From: a virus
Virus record (IMG/VR): IMGVR_UViG_3300034072_000198
Location: 1-23,915 of that record
DNA length: 23,915 nucleotides
Direction: 5' to 3' (one strand)
The stretch's first letter is position 1; each line of letters starts with the position of its first letter. The notes under the pieces were generated by a model. It was given only the letters and a program-made list of their open reading frames with translations. It had not been told where the DNA came from and ran no database searches. A program made the translations under genes and the position numbers. This document shows positions 16,401-23,676 of this stretch, piece by piece.

Positions 16401-19400
16401 TTTGTCTTTTGTTCCCAAGTATGCGGTTCCAAGACTTCTTAGCATCCTAGTGCCAAAGCCAGCAACTTGTGTTCCAGTCAAAGAAGATATTTGAGACTCT
16501 ATACCCTTCAAGTCTTTAGTTAAACTTTTAGATAAAAACTTTATTCTTGCCTCAATAGTCAATGGAGTAGTAAGAATATCTTGTCCATTGGGAGCAAGAA
16601 GTTCTTGTAATTTAGCCTTAAGTTCTAATTCATTTACCCCAGAAAGTTCTGCAGCAGCCTTAATGTTTGCAGCAATGTCTTTTGGATCTAGTCCAAATAC
16701 AGAAACTCTATTTGCTATATCTTGTGCAGTTGCTGCTAATGCTTCAGCGCTTCCCTTCGTTGCTGAAAACTTAATAACTTCAGCAGACTCTTTGCCAACA
16801 CCTTCGTAATACTCTCTAAACTTTGCCAACTTGGCATTTTCAGCACTAATAAATCTTGTATCTCCACGACGATTAAATTGTCTTTGACTTGGAGTACCGC
16901 CTTCTCCCAAAAATTCAGAGTATGACCTTACAGAGTCTGCGGATCCTTGTCTTATCTTTGCCTCTTTCTCTGCATTTTCTTTTACGCTCTTTACATAATC
17001 TTTCTGTGCTTTATTAACTAAATAAAACCCTGCTGCTACTGCTGCAACAATTCCTACAGCAGCACCCATTGGAGTCATTAGCATTGGAAGTGCCATTGCT
17101 AATCCCTGAATACCCATAATAACTGGCATTGCCTGTTGTGCTATTTGACCAAATGGACCAGGTATCATAGAAGCAGCAATACCGACACTTGTCAAAGCCA
17201 TAGCAGCGCCATTAAACTTATTCATCATTGGTTGCATACTTGCTCTAGTGTTAGCCATTCTGTCTGATAGTGCAGAATACTTTCCTCGCATTCTTTGTCC
17301 AAGTGATTCTTTTTGTCTTACACCTGGCATGCCTAGGAATACTGGAGAACTGCCAGAAGTTGTCCCTCCTCCAGTTGGAGTTCCAGGTGGAACTAATAAG
17401 CCAGAATCTGTTTGAACATAATTAGAGGCAGCCCTCTTTAATTCTTGATCTCTTGCACTAGTATAAGCAATAGCATCATCTTTTCCATCTTGTGGCGCTA
17501 ATCTATGGGGGCTTTGTCTGTCACGAGTTTCTAAATATATATCCTGTGCCCCACTTTTTTCTACTCCAGCCTTATATTCTTTACCTAAATTAACACCTAT
17601 TTGATATCCTTCTTTTATAACTGCTCCAGAACTTATTTGTTCCATTAAAGCAAGTTCTGCAGGATTACCAGTTCCAGATTTCTTTCTCAAATATGGAGGA
17701 ATTGTTACTTCAGAAGACATTGCTTGTGGTATGTGTGCAAACGTATAATCTTCATATGTTGGAGGAAGCAATCCTCGCATCTCTAATTCTCTTGGAAAAT
17801 TTCTTACAACCTGTGGTTTTAGAGTTGTTCCAGATCTTTCGTATGATGCTCTTTTAACATATGCCTCGCCTAAATCATCTACTGCTATCTCTGCTCTTCT
17901 AACATCCTGTTGAGTTAAATCAGACTCTAAAGGTACAACTAATTTTCTTAATGAGTTACGTAATTGTTCTGCAACATCTGCACTAATTGCAAGATTGCTT
18001 TCTAATTGATCAATATGATTTATCATTAATGGATATTGAGATTGTCCAACATCTGCAACATTTTTTACATCAGGAGTTATTCCTTGTGCAAAAATATCAA
18101 ATATTCCGTCTAATACTGGATTAAGACCAGACCAGAAATTTTGATAATTATCTTTAGTTTGTCTAATTCCAGCCTCTGCCATTGCTGCAGTTCTTAATGC
18201 AGATGCAAAAGATGCCTTTGCTTCTTCATTTAAAGCAAGCCATTCTGGATCCATACCAAATCCACCAGCATAATTACCTGGTGCCATCATTGCTACAGGA
18301 GAGAATCTTCTTTGCTGAAAAGTTCCTCCTAGTACAGTTCCTATTGTTGCACCAGTACCAACTCCAGCAACGCCTTTTTTAAATCCTGGAATATTATCGG
18401 AAATCATACTCTGAATAAGACCGCCATATTTCTTGGTCATATCTGCTGGAATTACAGATTCTCCAGGGGTTAGCATTGTGGGAACTGTATCTCTATTGCC
18501 ACTACCTGGAACTATGCTGACACCCTTATTATATTTACGCATTGGCCCTTGTGGATTCATCATGCCAGGGTTATTAATTGCAAATCTTCTTGCTGCTTCT
18601 GATGCTTGTCGATATGCATTAGTTAAAGCAAATAATGCCTCTGCTTCTGATGTAAATCTTTGTGTTAGTCTTGCGTGTACCTGATCAAGAGAAGAAGCAA
18701 CAGCCTCTGCCTCCATTTGCTCGCTGGTCAAATAATTAGTTTGCTCTCCAAGATATTTAGATTGACCAGTTAGTTTTAAATATCCATTTCTTAGTATGCC
18801 AAAAAACTTCATTAAGTTACCAGCAAAGTTAGCAAATAAACCGACAAGCATAAGAACAATTGGGGCTACTCCACCCAATATTGTAATAATAGTACCTATT
18901 GTTTTCTTGCTATTGTCTGATAGATTATTAAATCTTTCAACCAATGAAGTTATTGCCTTAAGAACTGGAGTAACAATTTCAAGGAATAGTTCTCCCATTG
19001 GTGCAATTGCTGCTCTTAATTCTTCAACAGCAGCCTTAAATTTTGTAGCAGAACTTTCTTCAATGGCAGCCAATTCTTTATTTGCAAGTTGTGCAAGATC
19101 TTGTGCAGACATCTGCATAAGTTCCATGGTGCGTTGAGCCTGAGATCCTTCTTTTGCTATATTTTCAAACAATGCTCCGACTCTAGCAAACTGGAACTTA
19201 CCAAATAATTGCTCAAGTATTTTTTGTCTTGCTAATGGAGTCAGTGTTTTTAGTGCGTCTCCAAGATCTAATACAGTACGCATTAGATTGCCAACATTTC
19301 TGTCTACAATATTTTTAATATCAATACCCGCACTATTAAGCATTTCTTTTGCAACTTTAGTTGGGTTAATAATAGAAGCAAGCGCTGATTTCAAACCATT

Positions 19401-20528
19401 TGCTGCAGATACTGCATCTACACCACCTTCTTGCATAGCAGCAAGAAATACGGAAAGATCTCTAACGTCTCCGCCAAGTCCTTTAATAATAGGAGCAACT
19501 CTTGGTATAGCATCAGTTAAATTTTGAAGGCTAACAACAGATTGGTTTTCAACTGCGTTCAAAAAGTTAATAGAGTCTGCCAATTCATTATTATTTAATT
19601 TAAATGCTGTTTGTAGTGCGATAGTAGCCTTAAACGCCTCTTGCCTTTCAACTTCACCAAGTACAGAAAGTCGAGTTGCTTGTCTTACTGTTGCTTCAAG
19701 TTTTGTTCCACTAAAACCTGCTGCTGCTGCATCTGCTGCTGTTGCAAGAGTTTCTTGTACTGTAACGCCATATCTTGTGAACTCTTGAGCCAAACCTCTG
19801 ATGCTTTGCATATTAGCATCAGTCTCTTCGTCTATGGTAAACAAATCTCCATAAACACGCTTAAACCTAATCATTTCCATCTCAAGATCCATAAAGACCT
19901 TGGATGCTGTGCTGCCAAATACAGATAGTGGAAGGGTAAAACCAACCATTAACTGTCGTCCAGCCCACTGAGTGTTCTTACCAAAATTAATTAAGTTGGT
20001 GCTGCCTTGTGATAAAAGTTGATTAAATAGTTGCTGTTTTTGTGCAGCAATCATAGTCTTTGTTGCTAAATCTTCCATATCAAGAGCAAGAGGTGTTACG
20101 GCAATTGCCTTCATTGCTCCATTAGCATCACGACCCATTTTTATATACTGGGTTTGAAGTTTTCTTGTTCTTTCTATGGCAACTTTATTTATAGTATCAA
20201 ATTCGGTTTTAAATACCTTGCCAAACATCTTAGAAGATGCAATGCCATATCTAAAGTATTCTCGCATTGAGAACTTATTCTTCTCAAGAGAATTAGTAAA
20301 AGATTCAGCAGAGGTTCGGATTGTTTGTATACGGGCAGCAAACTGTCCCGTTGAATTTATTGAATCGACGAACCCCTGCTGCAGATTTCTTTGTGCTATC
20401 GCTGCAGAAGCGCTAGACTTTGCAATAGAGTTATGGAAATTTGATATTTGACGCTGTAAATTTTTTAACTCTGATAGCGCTGCAGACGTGTCAATATTAA
20501 CGCTAATATTAGCATTAACATCTGCCAT
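13461..20528 (-). CDS. Tail tape measure protein
   Basis: This 2355-residue protein sets tail length and occupies the tube before DNA ejection. Using the usual rule of about 0.15 nm per residue, it predicts a tail near 350 nm. Residues about 240-390 match the TP901-type tape measure core (VQETLATAADAAAAGFSG, MQEGGVDAVSAANGLKSAL). Hydrophobic segments lie at about 540-570 and 1100-1173. Long charged coiled-coil regions occupy the rest, notably about 1750-2060. Two copies of a TPGE motif occur: VPTMLTPGESVIPADM at about 680 and IPAMLTPGEFVMNKYAV at about 2277. A run of 20 glycines lies at 2139-2158. The ATG has a GAGGTGG Shine-Dalgarno. No peptidase or lysozyme domain is visible. It follows the two chaperone genes as usual. 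Confidence 0.97.
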   Translation of the reverse strand: MADVNANISVNIDTSAALSELKNLQRQISNFHNSIAKSSASAAIAQRNLQQGFVDSINSTGQFAARIQTIRTSAESFTNSLEKNKFSMREYFRYGIASSKMFGKVFKTEFDTINKVAIERTRKLQTQYIKMGRDANGAMKAIAVTPLALDMEDLATKTMIAAQKQQLFNQLLSQGSTNLINFGKNTQWAGRQLMVGFTLPLSVFGSTASKVFMDLEMEMIRFKRVYGDLFTIDEETDANMQSIRGLAQEFTRYGVTVQETLATAADAAAAGFSGTKLEATVRQATRLSVLGEVERQEAFKATIALQTAFKLNNNELADSINFLNAVENQSVVSLQNLTDAIPRVAPIIKGLGGDVRDLSVFLAAMQEGGVDAVSAANGLKSALASIINPTKVAKEMLNSAGIDIKNIVDRNVGNLMRTVLDLGDALKTLTPLARQKILEQLFGKFQFARVGALFENIAKEGSQAQRTMELMQMSAQDLAQLANKELAAIEESSATKFKAAVEELRAAIAPMGELFLEIVTPVLKAITSLVERFNNLSDNSKKTIGTIITILGGVAPIVLMLVGLFANFAGNLMKFFGILRNGYLKLTGQSKYLGEQTNYLTSEQMEAEAVASSLDQVHARLTQRFTSEAEALFALTNAYRQASEAARRFAINNPGMMNPQGPMRKYNKGVSIVPGSGNRDTVPTMLTPGESVIPADMTKKYGGLIQSMISDNIPGFKKGVAGVGTGATIGTVLGGTFQQRRFSPVAMMAPGNYAGGFGMDPEWLALNEEAKASFASALRTAAMAEAGIRQTKDNYQNFWSGLNPVLDGIFDIFAQGITPDVKNVADVGQSQYPLMINHIDQLESNLAISADVAEQLRNSLRKLVVPLESDLTQQDVRRAEIAVDDLGEAYVKRASYERSGTTLKPQVVRNFPRELEMRGLLPPTYEDYTFAHIPQAMSSEVTIPPYLRKKSGTGNPAELALMEQISSGAVIKEGYQIGVNLGKEYKAGVEKSGAQDIYLETRDRQSPHRLAPQDGKDDAIAYTSARDQELKRAASNYVQTDSGLLVPPGTPTGGGTTSGSSPVFLGMPGVRQKESLGQRMRGKYSALSDRMANTRASMQPMMNKFNGAAMALTSVGIAASMIPGPFGQIAQQAMPVIMGIQGLAMALPMLMTPMGAAVGIVAAVAAGFYLVNKAQKDYVKSVKENAEKEAKIRQGSADSVRSYSEFLGEGGTPSQRQFNRRGDTRFISAENAKLAKFREYYEGVGKESAEVIKFSATKGSAEALAATAQDIANRVSVFGLDPKDIAANIKAAAELSGVNELELKAKLQELLAPNGQDILTTPLTIEARIKFLSKSLTKDLKGIESQISSLTGTQVAGFGTRMLRSLGTAYLGTKDKTGDEQKAFEQDQKAMALIQNQLDVSFTKSSEALAMLNAQYVDGAINAKEYNAQHMAIMQSFDELSESTNSYLEKLKEIDPTGKYAADAMSDIADNVLAPFVKANKKVGGQIKEIITSLPTEVQTNVLVNLSRGSLTPTDILQMDLLLEQMQGKTVEQKYQFIADLPSLSKNLKAIMNLHIAYEELTAAERVKIQAMANWTIGQMITMEQARANNAYLNAKDKVDKLEARIKKMNRVTKDSPELDGTTDITEDGSGSDPYAFLDPLLSRLKQVRKESINAAGGVEYFVKLLSKDMKGFKGMDQMLRAAGATQGFIDIVNGLDSDQLKLFGDRLYKIKDGKIIFGDLGKAIQRFTKEVELGNFQDQMQQTIVDAENQYKAYVKLRAAGLSASKTLEILAEQGLAAAIAAESVDSVDFKNFIAGAKKSTEETKKLAKELKALRFEAEQEQETEADKIDDFFAYEEARIKLEKYRQFVEKQGMSPADFERNRIKPAEKAVEAAQDAVDAIQDQIDAEQEFIDQYNRGIELIGRQEDIINEEYDKRNEAIDQQINALDKVQQLNQNIAENQKRQTTLADALSTGDIAAAAQIAQEMRSASAQQSIEAQKAALEEQKNRLELERLAKIKALQVSINGVLYTRDQLNALITEKEDKIYEIQNTTLKDAEKIVVEKQNELKVLEDILRTYEEDLSAAIANIKTESGLTKTEWELIRDAVNATNDYFDTMVLDLDAIATGTLNIASAWDAVTAAINAAIAAQAAFAAGAGAGGGGGGGGGGGGGGGGGGGGSQVVMTSVGGTEFTADQVKDQIKTLTDLRETTKVGTGINFLLKENIDELTDALKNPKTGPNVVDEQTKRAAMAAATVASNASKPTFGGGGGRYGMLFESKGGFIKPKYLAAGGFARGSDKIPAMLTPGEFVMNKYAVQSYGLDKMKAINSGEYNGDSMYNYNLTVNVKSDANPNEIANTVMGQLRQIESKRLRRDKI
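14055..14114 (-). repeat. Glycine-codon microsatellite in tape measure gene
   Basis: Twenty consecutive glycine codons, mostly alternating GGC and GGA with occasional GGT, form a GGCGGA-like repeat of 60 bases. It is flanked by an Ala-Gly alternation on one side and Ser-Gln on the other. In an AT-rich genome this is a sharp GC island. The purine-rich coding strand could stack as two-layer G-quadruplex or slip during replication. Confidence 0.9.
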
Positions 20529-20553
20529 TCATTTCCACCTCTTTTTTATTTAA

Positions 20554-20889
20554 TTAGGCATTTACATTTACGAGAGGATTGCCAAGAGGGTTATCTTCTC
20601 CTAATTTAATACCTGATGCAACATCCACAATTTTATAGACTGTTGGAAGATCAATATTGTTTTCTAACTTTTCTAGATCCCCCGCCAAGTCTGGCTTGTA
20701 TTGCTGCATAGCAATTTGTACGCATTCCATAAGGACAGTCATTGACTTATCATTATCGTCTGCTACCTTTTGAATCTTTTCAAAGTTCTTCATAAACTTA
20801 CGAAGCAGAGCAATATTAAGTGGCTTAAGTTGTATTTCTGTGCCATCCATCAAGGATACTGTTTGCTTTTCATGTACTGTTGTCGTCAT
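20554..20889 (-). CDS. Tail assembly chaperone, short G-like copy
   Basis: This 111-residue protein lies just before the tape measure gene and is the short tail assembly chaperone. Its residues about 5-95 align along their length with the N-terminal part of the upstream gene. Shared words include PL-x-I, KFM-x2-FE, DND-x-S, L-x-EC-x2-IAM-x-Q and YKI, so they are paralogues. It lacks the T-like C-terminal extension. The gap to the tape measure start is only 25 bases, so a frameshift could not add such a domain. The ATG at 20889 has a GGAGG Shine-Dalgarno five bases upstream and its own TGATATAAT promoter motif. By analogy with lambda gpG it would coat the tape measure protein during tube assembly. 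Confidence 0.82.
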   Translation of the reverse strand: MTTTVHEKQTVSLMDGTEIQLKPLNIALLRKFMKNFEKIQKVADDNDKSMTVLMECVQIAMQQYKPDLAGDLEKLENNIDLPTVYKIVDVASGIKLGEDNPLGNPLVNVNA

Positions 20890-20915
20890 TTATTCCTCCG
20901 TTATCGACTTTTCCA

Positions 20916-20924
20916 ATTATATCA
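20916..20924 (-). promoter_or_regulatory. Extended -10 promoter motif TGATATAAT
   Basis: A perfect TGnTATAAT lies in the 48-base gap between the two chaperone genes. The predicted transcription start is about 20909, giving a 20-base leader that contains the GGAGG Shine-Dalgarno. The -10 is bracketed by TTCCA and TGGAA arms, a weak inverted repeat that might be an operator. No -35 at the usual distance. Confidence 0.6.
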
Positions 20925-20937
20925 CACTGGAACTTTA

Positions 20938-21621
20938 TTAATTTATCTTTTCGTAGTCAATGCCCATGCCTATTCCAAACCCTGCCTGTTGAGCATTTAT
21001 ACCTTGTAGTGCTAATATATCCTTAGAATCTGTGGCCCTACCCTTGCTAAATACCCTGGCCTTCATATCTTCCCAGGCATTATTTTTATTTGACTGTTTA
21101 TCTAAATCTACGCCCTGTAATGCTGCATTAAATTTTTTATTATCATAGTCTAAATCTCTTTTTGTTGATAACAATAATACTAGTTCTGGCATAGATATGG
21201 ACTCTTCAAGTTCCTCAAAATTTTTCCAGATTCCAGTCATAAATACTTCAGCCTCTAATTTAGGCAAGTCCATGGTCTCCCAACTAGACCCGTCATCTTT
21301 TGTTTTTATTGATGATTCTTTCTCTTCATTATCTTTTATTTTTACATCAGCGCAATACTCTAATATCTTATATAAACTTTGCATGTCAAAGTCTAGTTCT
21401 AAATCTTCTTTTGTTTTATATTTTCCTGGCCTAAATTGTTTCATTGCTATAACTGAGCATTCAATTAAAATATCTATAGATTCGTCATTATCTTTTGCAC
21501 TTTTTACCTGCTCAAATTTGTCCATAAATTGCTTCATGTATTTTATTTTAAGCGGGGAGATTTCAATTACATCTCCAGATAATGTTTCTATATATCCAAC
21601 TTCGTATACATTTTTAGCCAT
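20938..21621 (-). CDS. Tail assembly chaperone, long G-T-like fusion
   Basis: This 227-residue protein is the first of two tail assembly chaperones. Residues about 6-95 form the G-like domain, homologous to the next gene. The linker (about 96-115, KDNEEKESSIKTKDDGSS) leads to a T-like region with WETMDLPKLEAEVF, then LVLLLSTKRDLDYDNKKF, and a glycine-rich tail GFGIGMG. In lambda and many siphoviruses this longer form is made by a -1 frameshift; here it is encoded in one continuous frame. The frame extends upstream to a TTG at 21660, but that start lies inside a hairpin. I choose the ATG at 21621. No Shine-Dalgarno precedes it, but an extended -10 ends seven bases upstream, so the mRNA is probably leaderless. 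Confidence 0.82.
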   Translation of the reverse strand: MAKNVYEVGYIETLSGDVIEISPLKIKYMKQFMDKFEQVKSAKDNDESIDILIECSVIAMKQFRPGKYKTKEDLELDFDMQSLYKILEYCADVKIKDNEEKESSIKTKDDGSSWETMDLPKLEAEVFMTGIWKNFEELEESISMPELVLLLSTKRDLDYDNKKFNAALQGVDLDKQSNKNNAWEDMKARVFSKGRATDSKDILALQGINAQQAGFGIGMGIDYEKIN

Positions 21622-21627
21622 TAAACA

Positions 21628-21636
21628 ATTATAGCA
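21628..21636 (-). promoter_or_regulatory. Extended -10 promoter TGCTATAAT, predicted leaderless
   Basis: A perfect TGnTATAAT on the minus strand ends at 21628. Counting the last T as -7 puts +1 exactly on the A of the ATG at 21621, so the mRNA would have no leader. The chaperone gene has no Shine-Dalgarno, which agrees. There is no -35 at normal spacing. The motif starts immediately after a terminator-like hairpin. Confidence 0.65.
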
Positions 21637-21680
21637 AACAGAAAGGCCCAGCCTTTTCAAATATGACTGAGCCTTCTGTT
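21637..21680 (-). terminator. Terminator-like hairpin after major tail protein gene
   Basis: On the minus strand AACAGA-AGGCTCAG pairs with CTGGGCCT-TTCTGTT through 14 pairs with one G-U pair and one bulged T, closing a 15-base loop. It lies in the gap after the major tail protein stop. The T-run after it on the minus strand is poor (TTTGC), so read-through is likely. The plus-strand T-run (TTTTT) is better. It may act as a partial terminator, RNA stabiliser or processing site. Confidence 0.6.
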
Positions 21681-21694
21681 TTTATTAAGTTGTA

Positions 21695-22327
21695 TTATGG
21701 TGTGGTAGTTACAGTACGATCAATGATCTTACCATAAGAGCCTGTGCTATCTTCTGGAAGTAGACGGAATGAAACTTCAAACATTGTAGCCTCATCACGC
21801 TTTGCAGAAACAGTCACATTTTCAATCGAGAGTGCACGATATGCGACATAGATACGTTCCAAGTTGGAACCCTCTTCGCAATCGCCAGTTCCAGGACCAA
21901 CAGCAACAAGACCACGCTCAACTGGGCATTCGCCTAGAGAGCCTGACTTCATGTTGAATACTTGGCCTGTTGTAGTTGTTTTGTCACCAGTAAGATCAGT
22001 CTCAGCGTTTGCTGCTACTGCGATAATTAAGTTTTCTAAAGTTGCTTCAGCAAAAGTGGTATTTAGGTTTACCTGCATACCTTGCTTATATAACTTAGCA
22101 ACGTCAAGAATCTGGTCAACTTGAACTTCACCAAAGTCTGGCTGGAAAACGAGTTCCAAACCATTCATAGTGTAACCAATACTGTCAAAGCCTGTTGTAC
22201 CCTCAAGTGTGGTTACATAGGCTTCTCCTTCTTCTGGTGTTGGGTTTCCACCCACTGCCAAAGGTCCATCGTAAACGAAGACCTGGGCTGCACCGACGAT
22301 AATATTATTACTATTACCTAGAGCCAT
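21695..22327 (-). CDS. Major tail protein (tube subunit)
   Basis: This 210-residue protein is probably the tail tube subunit, placed between the tail terminator and the chaperones as in most siphoviruses. It begins MALGNSNNIIVGAAQVFV, contains TTLEGTTGFDSIGYTMNGLE and a segment LERIYVAYRALSIENVTVSAK, and ends with SFRLLPEDSTGSYGKIIDRT, a strand-rich pattern typical of tube proteins. No Ig-like C-terminal domain is seen. The ATG has a GAGGTG Shine-Dalgarno at six bases. Hairpins flank the gene, which suits a highly expressed, separately controlled message. Codon use looks more regular than in neighbours, consistent with high expression, though this was judged by eye. Confidence 0.88.
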   Translation of the reverse strand: MALGNSNNIIVGAAQVFVYDGPLAVGGNPTPEEGEAYVTTLEGTTGFDSIGYTMNGLELVFQPDFGEVQVDQILDVAKLYKQGMQVNLNTTFAEATLENLIIAVAANAETDLTGDKTTTTGQVFNMKSGSLGECPVERGLVAVGPGTGDCEEGSNLERIYVAYRALSIENVTVSAKRDEATMFEVSFRLLPEDSTGSYGKIIDRTVTTTP

Positions 22328-22353
22328 TTATTTCACCTCTTTTTTTTCTATAG

Positions 22354-22398
22354 AATAAAAAGGCGTGTTTCCTCAGTATAAGTATACAGCCTTTTATT
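22354..22398 (-). terminator. Terminator-like hairpin before major tail protein gene
   Basis: On the minus strand AATAAAAGGC pairs with GCCTTTTTATT (one bulged T) across a 24-base loop. The T-rich right arm gives a rho-independent appearance. It starts within the stop region of the tail terminator gene. The loop itself contains a GTATA/TATAC inverted repeat and the two TATACT motifs described separately. It may reduce read-through into the tail tube gene. Confidence 0.5.
22375..22386 (-). promoter_or_regulatory. Weak tandem -10-like motifs TATACT-TATACT
   Basis: Two adjacent TATACT hexamers lie in the loop of the hairpin upstream of the major tail protein gene. A start near 22368 would give a leader of about 41 bases that contains the gene's Shine-Dalgarno. 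No good -35 is seen, and the AT-rich setting makes chance likely. Confidence 0.25.
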
Positions 22399-23002
22399 AA
22401 ATTATTAACTTGGTTGCTGCCTTGGGTTCTGGCTGCCAATCTTGATTTGTAAGGTCTTTGGATTGATGGTAGTCATAATCTATAATAATCTTATTTCCCC
22501 CGTATGTACGTGCGGTGCCAAAATCTATAATATCCCTAGTCTCTTCTAACTGATATATTTTAAAATCATGAAAATAAAATTGATTGTCAAATACAGTATT
22601 GTTGTCAATTCTAATTTGCCTGTTCATTGCCCAGTTGTTTATTTCACGAGCAGACTCGTCTCCTCTATCTAATAGCCTTAGCACTGTTTCTTGTATATGA
22701 ATCATAGTCTCTATTGGGTTTGACCCCTGTGCATAAAAATAATACATAACCTGTTCACACTTTATATGTGGAAATGCAGATCTTCTCATTTTTATTAATC
22801 TATCCCATGTTGCTGCTGCCCCTATTGTGCTGCTGTTAAAGTATTCAGTTAAATCATTTATTGTTGATGGAGTAGAAGGAAAAAATGGAAAATTTCCAAG
22901 CCCAGATAGTTCTGGAATTTTTTCTTCAAGATATTTGTTTATCCAAAGCACTGGTGTATTAATTGATGATGCATTTGGGCCATATAATTCTGCATAAGTC
23001 AT
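22397..23002 (-). CDS. Probable tail terminator protein
   Basis: This 201-residue protein is placed between the tail completion gene and the tube gene, the usual position of the tail terminator that caps the tube and joins it to the head. The C-terminal two-thirds (VMYYFYAQGS, IHIQETVLRLLDRGDESARE, YFHDFKIYQLEETRDI, then NKIIIDYDYH) follow the tail-terminator fold pattern of mixed helix and beta strands. The N-terminal 60 residues contain an ELSGLGNFPFFPSTPS segment of unknown role. The ATG shares a base with the previous stop (TAATG), so translation is coupled. A head-tail joining protein of another class is the main alternative. Confidence 0.75.
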   Translation of the reverse strand: MTYAELYGPNASSINTPVLWINKYLEEKIPELSGLGNFPFFPSTPSTINDLTEYFNSSTIGAAATWDRLIKMRRSAFPHIKCEQVMYYFYAQGSNPIETMIHIQETVLRLLDRGDESAREINNWAMNRQIRIDNNTVFDNQFYFHDFKIYQLEETRDIIDFGTARTYGGNKIIIDYDYHQSKDLTNQDWQPEPKAATKLII

Positions 23003-23676
23003 TATTTAACCGCCTTTATATTAGCAATCCAACGATATCCTGTTTCGATACCCTTGCCTCTGCCAAGTTTAGCACCTGATTTAAGATTCTTTTTATATGC
23101 AACTGGATTTTCAAAATCTTTTAGCATACCGCTTTTACGTAAAAATGTTTGCTTAAAATATCTACTAAAGAATGAATCAAATACCTTTTCAAAGCCACGC
23201 TCTGTTGCGCCACCAGGATTATTAACTACAACGGGTTGTCTAGTAAATACCTCTTCTCCATCTACCTCAAATCTTAAAGCCTGTGCATTTTTTGGTTTAA
23301 TAATAACTGGCTGACCCTGTTCCATAATAATTGCTTTATTGTAAAAGGGTTCTCTAGATCCATCTTTAACAGATGAAGATTGCCTAAATGAAGATCTAAA
23401 AGAAAGACCAAGGCCACTCAATGTATAGTCTATATCAAATAATCTTGCATCTGGACTTCCAACCTGATACCATTCATAAACATGGTGCAAAGTTTGTGGG
23501 CTAACTCTGGCGTTTGAATCAATATATTGTTTAAGCAATTCAATAGTATCTCTTCCTAGATTATCAAGAAATACTTTCTTTCCCTTTTGAACTCCATCAA
23601 GAAAACCTGTAGAATAATTAATAATATTATTCATTTCTTTTCTAAATAAATTGCTATCTAGTTTTACGGCTATCAT
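23002..23676 (-). CDS. Tail completion / neck protein, HK97-gp10-like
   Basis: This 224-residue protein is likely a neck component linking connector and tail. It has a helical N-terminus with MNNIINYSTGFLDGVQKGKK and FLDNLGRDTIELLKQYID, then TLHHVYEWYQVGSPDARLFD, which is a pattern shared by HK97-gp10-like proteins of actinophages. The C-terminus is basic (NLKSGAKLGRGKGIETGYRW). The ATG overlaps the TGA of the upstream gene (ATGA), so the two are coupled. The usual gp10 family is about 100-150 residues, so this one carries a middle extension (about 95-160, including GEEVFTRQPVVVNNPGG). It was placed by pattern and synteny rather than by a single decisive motif. Confidence 0.75.
   Translation of the reverse strand: MIAVKLDSNLFRKEMNNIINYSTGFLDGVQKGKKVFLDNLGRDTIELLKQYIDSNARVSPQTLHHVYEWYQVGSPDARLFDIDYTLSGLGLSFRSSFRQSSSVKDGSREPFYNKAIIMEQGQPVIIKPKNAQALRFEVDGEEVFTRQPVVVNNPGGATERGFEKVFDSFFSRYFKQTFLRKSGMLKDFENPVAYKKNLKSGAKLGRGKGIETGYRWIANIKAVK

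Noticed and set aside
13696-20451. Many plus-strand frames of 60-120 codons across the tape measure region
   Set aside because: They mirror the alanine- and leucine-rich repeats of the tape measure gene and have no start signals or recognisable domains.
21300-21345. Programmed -1 frameshift at A-rich runs between the G-like and T-like regions
   Set aside because: The A-runs do not form a canonical slippery heptamer in frame, and the T-like region is already in frame.
21197-21634. Plus-strand frame of 145 codons opposite the long chaperone gene
   Set aside because: It is antisense to a gene with a clear paralogue, has low-complexity Ser/Phe composition and no ribosome-binding site.
21622-21660. 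TTG at 21660 as start of the long chaperone
   Set aside because: It lies inside the hairpin arm and adds unrelated residues. The ATG at 21621 begins the domain shared with the paralogue.
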